A stretch of 9,388 bases of DNA from Pirellulales bacterium (GTDB taxonomy: Bacteria; Planctomycetota; Planctomycetia; Pirellulales; JAICIG01). The stretch is from positions 1-9,388 of the forward strand of contig JAICIG010000314.1 in NCBI GenBank assembly GCA_025924495.1, given 5' to 3'. Position 1 is the first letter of the stretch. Every line of letters begins with the position of its first letter. The notes under the pieces were generated by a model, which saw only the letters and a program-made list of their open reading frames with translations, did not search any database and was not told the origin of the DNA. Position numbers and translations under genes: made by a program. Positions 1 through 6,800 of this stretch are shown piece after piece.

Positions 1-323
1 GCACGGCTTCACAAACGGGTGAGCCGACGGTGATTAATGTAACTCGCCACAGCAACAAGATACAGCGTGCCCCGAAGCGGCTGGCGCAAAATCCATATAT
101 CCGGTTGAGCCGCGGGCAACGGAAGCCGCGACAATGTCGCCTGAGGCAGATGTTGGCGATTATGCCGTGTCGCGGACCGCAAATCGAATCGCCGCAGAGT
201 TCCACAGGTTGACGATCGAACGACGCTCAAAACGCAAGCTAACCTTTTCGGGCGGGGCGGTAGCTACAGCTTGGGGCACGGCAAAATATTGTTGGTGGGT
301 CAAAACTCCGAGAGTGTTCTGTT
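1..323. other. Region without a supported gene
   Basis: No reading frame here has protein-like composition, a good ribosome binding site and a recognisable domain together. Short frames exist on both strands (for example 30-212 and 134-442 on plus, 9-230 on minus), but their translations are rich in Arg, Ser, Pro and His in the way of chance frames in GC-rich DNA. A TTGACG at 209-214 resembles a -35 box, but no acceptable -10 box follows at the right distance. The only structure I can point to is the hairpin at 237-265. The stretch is best read as the upstream and leader region of the diguanylate cyclase gene. Confidence 0.5.
237..265 (+). promoter_or_regulatory. Imperfect hairpin upstream of the diguanylate cyclase gene
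   Basis: AGCTAACC at 237-244 can pair with GGTAGCT at 259-265, giving seven base pairs with one bulged A and a 14-base loop rich in T and G. An alternative pairing of CAAGCT (235-240) with AGCTTG (268-273) uses overlapping bases, so two mutually exclusive stems are possible in a transcript. It lies about 60 bases before the TTG start at 324 and could be part of a leader RNA. Its context before a c-di-GMP-making enzyme invites comparison with c-di-GMP riboswitches, but the conserved GEMM core elements are not clearly present. Function is unproven and chance is possible. Confidence 0.2.
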
Positions 324-1253
324 TTGGCATCCGTCATCCATCGCACCTTCGCTGCTCTCTCGTCGCCGGTTCATGCCGCGTGCAATTGGATTGCGCACGT
401 TGCCCCTCGCGAACAAACATTTGCCGACCCGACGGCGCTTGACCTTGCCAGACAAGTCGCTGAATTACACGAGTTGGTGCATAACTACGAAGACGTGCTC
501 GATATCGTCTCGCGCCGCCTGGGTCTGCAAACCCGGACTATGATCGAATCTGGCAAGGTCTTAGGCCTATCCGGCGACGGGAAACCGGTCGAGCTTAAAT
601 CCGAACTCGCGCGGCGGCTGTCAGAGATTCTGACGAAGAATCAGGAATTGCAGCAAGAGTTATCGACGGCGCGCGACGAATTGAGAGTCAAGCATCTCGA
701 ACTCGACCAAGCCAAGGCCGAATCGCGAATCGATCATCTAACCCAATTGCCGAACCGGCGGGCCTTTGAGGAGCGAATTACCGAATTGCAGGCCGGCTTC
801 GAGCGGTATGGGACGCAATATTCACTTGCTATCTTCGATGTCGATCATTTCAAGTTCTTTAATGATTCGCACGGGCATGCGGCCGGAGACGCCATGCTCA
901 GGACGATCAGCAAGGCGGTCGAAGGCATGCGTCGCGCGACTGATTTTCTAGCGCGAACAGGCGGCGAGGAATTCGCCATTCTTTTCCCGCGCACTAATTT
1001 GGCGCAATGCAAAATCGCAGTCGAACGGTATCGACGGACAATCGCAGCGACGAAGCTCAAAATCGGCGGCGAGCGATTAATGATTACTGCGAGCTTCGGC
1101 GCAGCGGCGATCCTGAGGGATGAAACCGTCAGCCAGTTCATGGCTCGAGCGGATGAAGCGCTGTATGCCGCGAAACAAGCGGGTCGTGATCAGATTTGCA
1201 TGCATGCCGGCGATTGCGTCGAGGCGCTCGCGGAAGTTTGCCCAACAGCCTAG
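324..1253 (+). CDS. Diguanylate cyclase (GGDEF domain, active-site GGEEF, I-site present)
   Basis: The protein condenses two GTP into cyclic di-GMP in the cytoplasm. In the 309-residue translation, the C-terminal GGDEF domain spans about residues 136-295. It starts at DHLTQLPNRRAF (137-148), has metal-binding Asp172 in FDVDHFK, the signature GGEEF at 213-217, and YAAKQAGRD at 281-289 near the end. The product-inhibition I-site is intact: R204-A-T-D207, exactly five residues before GGEEF. Residues about 88-135 are charged and heptad-like, consistent with a dimerising coiled coil. The first 85 residues match no sensor I recognise, and no membrane segment or signal peptide is visible. The start is uncertain: TTG at 324 has a GAGAG nine bases upstream, while the first in-frame ATG encodes Met73 and would still keep the catalytic domain. 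The domain call is firm; the input signal is unknown. Confidence 0.93.
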   Translation: MASVIHRTFAALSSPVHAACNWIAHVAPREQTFADPTALDLARQVAELHELVHNYEDVLDIVSRRLGLQTRTMIESGKVLGLSGDGKPVELKSELARRLSEILTKNQELQQELSTARDELRVKHLELDQAKAESRIDHLTQLPNRRAFEERITELQAGFERYGTQYSLAIFDVDHFKFFNDSHGHAAGDAMLRTISKAVEGMRRATDFLARTGGEEFAILFPRTNLAQCKIAVERYRRTIAATKLKIGGERLMITASFGAAAILRDETVSQFMARADEALYAAKQAGRDQICMHAGDCVEALAEVCPTA

Positions 1254-1277
1254 CCGACGCCGGCCCTATCGGGCGGA

Positions 1278-1306
1278 TTGGGCGATGGGAATAAGTAAGA
1301 TATAAT
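1278..1306 (+). promoter_or_regulatory. Predicted sigma-70-type promoter of the small Tat-exported protein
   Basis: A perfect TATAAT lies at 1301-1306. TTGGGC at 1278-1283 is a weaker -35 box (three of six matches to TTGACA) with the ideal 17-base spacer. Transcription would begin near 1313, giving a leader of about 49 bases before the ATG at 1362. The element sits in the 108-base gap after the diguanylate cyclase gene, so the downstream gene probably has its own promoter. A short GCCC/GGGC hairpin at 1263-1274 just upstream has no T-tract and is not a convincing terminator. Confidence 0.55.
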
Positions 1307-1361
1307 CGTCGCAGCCAAATTCTTTGACTGCTTGTTGAGCACCCCTGTGAAGAACACCACG

Positions 1362-1643
1362 ATGAAGTACTCTCGACGCACTGTTTTACGAGCGGCAACT
1401 GCAATGGCCAGCGCCGCATTCATCAGGTCGCCCGCCTGGGCGATGAGTATCGAGCCGACGAACTCGCGGGTCGCAGAATGGATCGTTCGCGAAGGCGAAA
1501 CGGTCACGCTGGGGCCAGGACGTTATGACCGAGTCATCCTGGATGGCGGCAGACTCAACGCATCAGACGATGTCAGCATTGGCGAGCTCGTATTCCACGC
1601 GGGCAGCATAAGCATGCCAGCCCGGCTTTCGCTGATGGGCTGA
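1362..1643 (+). CDS. Small Tat-exported protein of unknown function
   Basis: A 93-residue protein with a clear twin-arginine signal peptide. Residues 3-8 read YSRRTV followed by LR, matching the S-R-R-x-hydrophobic-L pattern, then an Ala-rich hydrophobic stretch (11-21) and a likely signal peptidase site after AWA (25-27). The mature chain would be only about 66 residues. It is rich in Gly, Val and Ile and reads like successive short beta strands (WIVREGETVTLGPGRYDRVI at 40-59). This resembles one or two turns of a beta-helix, but I cannot assign a family. The ATG at 1362 is preferred because it places the RR motif close to the N-terminus and has GAAG nine bases upstream; an in-frame TTG at 1332 and GTG at 1347 are alternatives. 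It has its own promoter at 1278-1306 and converges on the amidohydrolase gene. It may be a remnant of a longer secreted protein. Confidence 0.65.
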   Translation: MKYSRRTVLRAATAMASAAFIRSPAWAMSIEPTNSRVAEWIVREGETVTLGPGRYDRVILDGGRLNASDDVSIGELVFHAGSISMPARLSLMG

Positions 1644-1652
1644 GCCAGCCGC

Positions 1653-1667
1653 GATCTTCCGTAGATC
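1653..1667. terminator. Weak hairpin between convergent genes
   Basis: GATCT (1653-1657) and AGATC (1663-1667) form a five-base-pair stem with a five-base loop, inside the 25-base gap between two convergent stop codons. There is no T-tract on either side. It could serve as a bidirectional terminator only in a loose sense; position is the main argument. Confidence 0.2.
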
Positions 1668-1668
1668 A

Positions 1669-2946
1669 TCACGCTTGCGCTGGGCGGCTTAAGCGGCCTG
1701 CTTTAATCGCGCCGGCCTGCATCACGGCGATAAATCGCGAGCGTTCTTCGAGCAAAGAAATGTCGGCCAGCACGTCGCCGTCGACCACGAGCATGTCAGC
1801 CAGCTTGCCCGCCTCGAGCGTGCCGAACTCGTGGCCGCGGCCCATGATCTCGGCGCCGTTCTTCGTGGCGCAAACCAGTGTTTCCAGCGGGCTGAATCCG
1901 ACGTAGTTGACAAAGAACGTCAGCTCTTTGGCATAGACGCCGTGCGGGTTCCAGGCAAAGCCATAATCGCCCCCCATCCCTAGCCGGCCGCCCGCTTTAA
2001 GAATGCGGCGCGCGCTTTCCGCGCCGGCTTCGAGCGTTTCCTGATGTCCGTCGATCACGCGCTGGCTCATGCCGAACTCAGGGCCCATTTCGATACTGGC
2101 CATTTCGAACTGCAAGGCGGGTACGACCGGCGTGTTGCGCGCCAGCAGCATCTCCAGCGCCTCGTCGTCCATGAATGTACCGTGCTCCAAGGCGTCGTAG
2201 CCGGCGCGCAGGGCATTTTTGATGCCTTCCGTGGCGCGGCAATGCCCAGTTACTTTCAGGCCATGATTGTGCGCGGTGGCGACGCAAGCGTGCATTTCTT
2301 CAAGCGTCATGCACAACGTGTGGTGGTCATTCGCGTCGGGCGCCGCGGCGTCGCCAGTGGGATAGGTCTTAACCCATTCGACGCCGTCTTTGACGAGCTT
2401 GCGCACCGCGGCGCGCGCTTCGTCGGGACCGTTGACGAGCAGGACCAATCCCTCCATGCCGATCTTGCGAAAGTCGGGGTTCCAATCCATCAGCCCGCCG
2501 ACGCCGCAAATCTCGCGGCCGCTGGCGGCCAGTCGGGGGCCAGGCAACAGATCGTTTTCAATCGCGCGTTTCAGCCAGACATCGATATTGAATAAGCTGC
2601 CGCCGGAACGCGCGGCAGTATATCCGCATTCGAGCGCCAGCTTAGCGTTGCAGGCAGCCAACAGCGTGACGTACTCGACCGGATACTTGATGTCGAGATC
2701 TTCAAGGGCCGCCACATTGAAATAAGTCGGGTGAAAGTGCGCTTCCACCAATCCCGGCATGATCGTGCCGCCGCAAGCATCAATTCGTTTCGCGTCGGGC
2801 GGCGCTGGCGGAATCCCTGACAGCCGGCCCGCATACACAATCCGGCCCTCTTGGACGACAACCGCAGCATCCGGCACGGGGCGAGCGCCCGTGCCATCGA
2901 AGAGTTGCCCGTTCGTAATCACCGTCGTGCCAGGAGCCAATTGCAT
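1669..2946 (-). CDS. Metal-dependent amidohydrolase (COG1228, imidazolonepropionase/prolidase-like)
   Basis: A 425-residue amidohydrolase-superfamily enzyme that would hydrolyse a C-N or related bond using one or two metal ions. All expected ligands are visible with the chosen start: H70 and H72 in EAHFH, a probable carboxylated Lys193 in WVKTYPTG, H235 in VTGHC, H255 in LEHGT, and D327 in GGDYG. The N-terminal composite beta domain carries the usual GQLFDGTG (13-20), and the C-terminal return is seen in GTLEAGKLADMLVVDGD (375-391). No signal peptide is seen, so it is probably cytoplasmic. ATG at 2946 is chosen because GAAGG lies eight bases before it and it starts just ahead of the conserved beta domain; the frame is open further upstream to 3072, but that extra segment is unlike the family and covers the intergenic region. 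It is divergent from a GntR/FCD regulator, which suggests regulation of a catabolic step. The substrate (dipeptide, lactam, hydantoin-like or other) cannot be read from sequence. Confidence 0.88.
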   Translation of the reverse strand: MQLAPGTTVITNGQLFDGTGARPVPDAAVVVQEGRIVYAGRLSGIPPAPPDAKRIDACGGTIMPGLVEAHFHPTYFNVAALEDLDIKYPVEYVTLLAACNAKLALECGYTAARSGGSLFNIDVWLKRAIENDLLPGPRLAASGREICGVGGLMDWNPDFRKIGMEGLVLLVNGPDEARAAVRKLVKDGVEWVKTYPTGDAAAPDANDHHTLCMTLEEMHACVATAHNHGLKVTGHCRATEGIKNALRAGYDALEHGTFMDDEALEMLLARNTPVVPALQFEMASIEMGPEFGMSQRVIDGHQETLEAGAESARRILKAGGRLGMGGDYGFAWNPHGVYAKELTFFVNYVGFSPLETLVCATKNGAEIMGRGHEFGTLEAGKLADMLVVDGDVLADISLLEERSRFIAVMQAGAIKAGRLSRPAQA

Positions 2947-3061
2947 GAGGGCGACCTTCGTGGGTGAGCGGCTGGAGGGCAAAGGGGCAGTCAACAACCC
3001 ATAGTCTGTCACGACCGACGAATACTTGCCAACGCACGACGGCGCGGTTATCTTGCATTCC

Positions 3062-3074
3062 GCATGCTGCATGC
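3062..3074. promoter_or_regulatory. Candidate operator, GCATGC-T-GCATGC inverted repeat
   Basis: Two copies of the palindrome GCATGC are separated by a single T, so the element is both a direct repeat and an inverted repeat with an unpaired centre. It lies in the 197-bp region between the divergent amidohydrolase and GntR-family genes and overlaps the predicted transcription start of the amidohydrolase. GntR/FCD proteins bind short inverted repeats near their own genes as dimers, so an autoregulatory operator is plausible. It does not match the TGGTnnnACCA-like consensus known for FadR-type members, so the assignment rests on position and symmetry. Confidence 0.35.
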
Positions 3075-3103
3075 AGAGTACAGACGGCAGCGTCGCCCGT
3101 CAA
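3075..3103 (-). promoter_or_regulatory. Possible promoter of the amidohydrolase gene
   Basis: Read on the minus strand, TTGACG (complement of 3098-3103) matches five of six bases of the -35 consensus. It is followed after exactly 17 bases by TACTCT (complement of 3075-3080), a weak -10 box. Transcription would start near 3068, within the GCATGC-T-GCATGC element, leaving a leader of roughly 120 bases before the ATG. The -10 match is poor, so confidence is low. Confidence 0.3.
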
Positions 3104-3143
3104 GCAACTTCAATCTGGGAACCTAGCCAAGGCAAGAAATCCC

Positions 3144-3836
3144 GTGAGCACCTTACTGAAAGCTAGCCAGCCGATTGCCAAGATCTCTTTGGCCGACTCG
3201 GTGTATCAGCGCATTCTTGAAGCGATTTTGTCTGGCGCGCTGGCCAGCGGCATGGAATTGAGCGAAGTGGCCTTGGCCGCTGAGCTGGGCGTCAGCCGCA
3301 CGCCGGTTCATGAAGCCTTGTTGCGCTTGGCTGCGGATGGGTTGGTGGAGGATCTCAGTTCGCGTCAGGCGCGGGTCGCGAGTTTCTCTCGCAGTGATAT
3401 TGTCGAGATCTACGAGGTGCGGCAGATCTTGGAACCGGCCGCGGCAGGACGGGCGGCTCACGGTCTCAGCCTCGAACAAGTCGCCGAATTGCGAGCCGCC
3501 GCAAATGCATTAGCGGCCGCCAAGGGCAAAAGGGATTGGCCCAGTCGAGCGATTGATTTTGATATGCGGTTCCACGACGTCCTGGCATCGGCCGCCGGCA
3601 ACGAGCGATTGCGTCAGGAGATCCACCGTTATCGGCGGCTGGTACGAGCGTTCTGCCGCGCGACCGGCAGCCGAGAGAATTTGCAGCAGGCCTACAACGA
3701 GCATTTAAGGATACTCGCCGCGCTGGAATCTCGCGACGCCTGCGAAGCCCGCCAGGCGATGGCCGACCATATCGCCTCGCGTCTAAGCAGCGTGCTCAGC
3801 GATCTCGACTCGCAAGCCGAACTGCGACGCGTTTGA
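3144..3836 (+). CDS. GntR-family transcriptional regulator, FadR/FCD subfamily
   Basis: A 230-residue ligand-responsive DNA-binding protein, the usual length for this subfamily. With the GTG start at 3144, the N-terminal winged helix-turn-helix covers about residues 12-80, with LADSVYQRILEAILSGAL (16-33) opening it and the recognition helix region GVSRTPVHEALLRLA at 49-63. The common motif is SRTPVREAL, so His56 replaces a nearly invariant Arg. The C-terminal all-helical FCD ligand-binding domain (about 85-220) shows typical metal/ligand residues: D140 and H144 in FDMRFH, H187 in YNEH, and H209 in ADHI. The reading frame is open upstream to 2964, but that segment is unlike the family and covers the promoter region. 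The ribosome binding site is weak (AAGG at 3129-3132). The gene is divergent from the amidohydrolase and only 48 bases upstream of the large secreted protein, so it may control either or both. The ligand is unknown. Confidence 0.9.
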   Translation: MSTLLKASQPIAKISLADSVYQRILEAILSGALASGMELSEVALAAELGVSRTPVHEALLRLAADGLVEDLSSRQARVASFSRSDIVEIYEVRQILEPAAAGRAAHGLSLEQVAELRAAANALAAAKGKRDWPSRAIDFDMRFHDVLASAAGNERLRQEIHRYRRLVRAFCRATGSRENLQQAYNEHLRILAALESRDACEARQAMADHIASRLSSVLSDLDSQAELRRV

Positions 3837-3874
3837 ACCACATCTCGCCCCACCGATCCATTCCTTTGCTCTGC

Positions 3875-3878
3875 GAGG
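3875..3878 (+). promoter_or_regulatory. Ribosome binding site of the 1516-residue protein
   Basis: GAGG lies six bases before GTG (3885) and nine before ATG (3888); the two codons are adjacent and in frame, so the start differs by only one residue. Both spacings are acceptable, and ATG may be the true start. The gap to the preceding regulator gene is 48 bases with no obvious terminator hairpin. Confidence 0.5.
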
Positions 3879-3884
3879 TTTGAA

Positions 3885-6800
3885 GTGATGTTTCCAAGCC
3901 GCTGGTTTACCGCGTGCACGTCGATGCTGGCAGTCTGTTTCGCGCTGCAGTTGGTCGGCCATCCATTCGCAACTGCCGACGGACCGGCGCCGCATTCGCG
4001 GTCGAACATCTTCGACCGTGATCGCCTGATCGCCTGGTGCATCGTGCCATTCGACGCAAAAAAGCGCGGGCCCGACGAACGTGCAGAAATGCTGGCCAGG
4101 CTCGGTTTCAAACATTTCGCCTACGATTGGCGTGCGGAGCATTTGCCGACGTTCGAACAGGAACTGGCGGCGCTCAAGCGACACGATATTTCGCTCGACG
4201 CCATTTGGTTCCCCGGCGGCCTCGACAAAGATGGCCGGTTTATTCTCGACACGCTCGCCAAGCATCAAATTCGCACTCAGTTGTGGGTCACCGGCGGCGG
4301 CGAAGCAGCCAAGACGCCCGAGGAACAGCGTCAAAAAGTCATCGCTGAAGCCAACCGATTGCGCCCGATCGCGGAAGTGGCCGCCAAGATCGGTTGTAGC
4401 GTCGGTCTTTACAACCATGGCGGTTGGTTTGGCGAACCGGAGAATCAGCTGGCGATTCTGGAAGAATTGAAGCTGCCGAACGTAGGCATCGTTTACAACC
4501 AGCATCACGGCCACGATCATCTCGCTCGTTTTCCAGCGTTGTTGGCGAAGATGAAGCCGCATCTGTTTGCACTGAACCTGAACGGCATGATCAACGAAGG
4601 AGATCGCAAAGGCCAAAAAGTCATCCCGCTCGGACAAGGCGATCTCGATCTCGAACTGCTCAAGACGATTCGTGCGAGCGGTTACCAAGGGCCGATCGGC
4701 ATTCTCGGGCACACCATGGACGATGCCGAACAGCGTCTGCAGGACAATCTCGACGGCCTCGCCTGGCTCGTGCCTCAACTCGACGGCAAACAGCCCGGCC
4801 CCAAACCCAAGCCTCGTACTTTTGCCGCTCCCCAGCCGGCGGCGGCGCCAAACGGCTGGCTCGCTGAAGGCAAATCAGAGTATCGCACGCCGCCGCTGAC
4901 CGTCGAATGTCGGACCAGGCTCAACGGCAAGAGCGGCTACAACATTCTCGTGGCCAGCGATGCGAAGCAATCGGGCGCCCATTGGGAACTGTTTTCCATG
5001 GCGGGCAGCGGACGGTTCACCGCCTACTTGCCCGGCATGCAGCCCGACCATTTACGCTCCGACGTCGATATCTGCGATGGCCAGTGGCATCGCCTGGCAA
5101 TGGTCTATGAACCAACGCGCGTGCGGCTGTATTGCGATGGCAAGTTGGTTGCCGATCAGGCAATCAAGTCGCAGAACAAAACAGCGGTTGCCGGCGCCCT
5201 GGCGTTCGCGCGTCTGGTAGAAGGTGGAATCGGCTGCGACGGGACGCTCGACTGGGCGTGCTTGCGGCGCGGCGCGAACGAGATCCGCGGCGCCGGCGAT
5301 CAGGCGCCGGAAGTCGATGACAGTACGCTCGGTTTCTGGCGGTTCGGACCAGCCGGACAACCGGCGGAAGATCAGTCAAAACACAAAAACCGCGCCAAGG
5401 CGGCATCGGCATCCGCGCCGAAGCCTCAAGGGCCTCCACCGCCAGGAAATCATTTATTGCCGGTCGATAAAGCGTTAAAGGCGGTGCTGATCGACCGCAG
5501 CGAAAACGACGCCTTGATGGCAGTGAAGGCCGACAGCATGGGCCGGTTGTTCGTCGGCGGTCGCGAGGCGGTCTTCGTCTATGAGCCCAAGGCCGACGGC
5601 GGATATGAACCGAAGCGCGAGTTGCTGCACTTCCCGCCCGACTCGATCATCATTGGCCTGGAAACGCGCGGCCACGATTTATACGTTCAGACTTCGAGCG
5701 CTTTGTACCTGGCGCCCGATGCCGTGGTGAAGCGCGAGAATCTTTCGCTCAAACGTCTCGTCTGGGGCGTCCCGCTCGATTTGCACGTCAGCTTCCACTG
5801 CCTGGCCTGGGGGCCAGAAGGCAATCTGTACCTGGACCATGGCGATCCGCTATTGAACTACGGCGACTGGAGCCGACCCGATCACTGGGGGCATTGGACG
5901 CTATTTAGTCAACCGGAAGGAACCAAGACGCCTTATACGGGCGTCGGCAGCGTGCTGCGAGTGCAACCAGATGGTAGCCAATTGCAGGTGGTAGCGGGCG
6001 GCTTTCGCGGGCCGGTCGGTTTGGCATTCGACGATCGCTGGAACCTGTTCAGCAACGACAACGATCACGAAAGCCGCGCCGATCAGTATGCCCCCGCGCG
6101 GTTGATGCACGTGACGCCGAGGGCCGACTTCGCCTGGCCGCGCGGCTGGCTGGCGTCGAAGAGCCCTGATCGTGCGGACTTGCTCGATCTGATGACCGAC
6201 TCGCTGGGCCGTGGAGTGCCGTGCGATTTGGCATTCTATGACGAGCCCTACTTTCCCGACGCATTTCGACGCAGCTTACTGATGTGCCGTTGGGATCAGA
6301 TGGCCGCCGCGCGATATCCGCTGCATCAGCGCGGCGCCAGTTTTACGACTGAGGAACAGGAATTCGTGAAAGGCCAGAACCAGGCTCGGCCGGTCGGCAT
6401 CACCGTGGGCCGTGGCGGCCGCGTGTTTGTCACCAGCCTGTACCTGGGCGGCAATGTCGTCTCGCCCTATTGTGCCAGCGATCTGGTCATGATCACCCGA
6501 GCCGACGATACGCCGCAGCATCCATTTGAACCGTACGACATAACGACCATTCCAGCCGAGCAGCTTTGGAGCGATCTCTCGGGCGATTCCTGGGAGCGCC
6601 GCTCGCGAGCTCATCAGGAAGTCTTGCGCCGCGGCGGTGGTCTGCTCAAAGAGGCCGTAAAGAGGCTAGCCCAGATTAATGAGAACGACCGCGCGATGTT
6701 CCACCTTCCGTGGCTGGCGGCGGCCAGCGGTAGCGCCGAAGCGCGTCAAGAAGTGTTAAAGCTTGCGGCGCAGCCGCGCGGGGAAGTCCGCCAAATGGCT

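Noticed and set aside
9..230. Small minus-strand frame at the left end (73 codons)
   Set aside because: No domain, no signal peptide and no good ribosome binding site; composition is not convincingly protein-like.
201..285. Possible c-di-GMP-I (GEMM) riboswitch before the diguanylate cyclase
   Set aside because: ACGCAAGC followed later by GGTAGC is reminiscent of the core, but the GAAA tetraloop hairpin, the CCUAA-type receptor and the closing stem are not recognisable. It is kept only as an unassigned hairpin.
1254..1277. Terminator after the diguanylate cyclase (GCCC/GGGC stem at 1263-1274)
   Set aside because: Only four base pairs, no T-tract, and it runs into the predicted -35 region of the next promoter.
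2044..2595. Plus-strand open frame of 183 codons inside the amidohydrolase
   Set aside because: The minus strand here encodes the catalytic residues of the amidohydrolase; the plus frame shows no domain or convincing ribosome binding site.
2964..3143. N-terminal extension of the GntR-family frame by 60 residues
   Set aside because: It is Cys/Thr/Ser-rich, unlike the family, and covers the divergent promoter region; the GTG at 3144 gives the normal length.
3885..3945. Lipoprotein signal in the large protein (LAVC, residues 15-18)
   Set aside because: Val at -1 does not fit the lipobox, and a normal signal peptidase I site (FATA, 28-31) follows.
3783..4778. Long minus-strand open frame (331 codons) opposite the start of the large protein
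   Set aside because: It lies antisense to a well-supported signal peptide and TIM barrel, has no recognisable domain, and its composition is that of a shadow frame in GC-rich codon-biased DNA.
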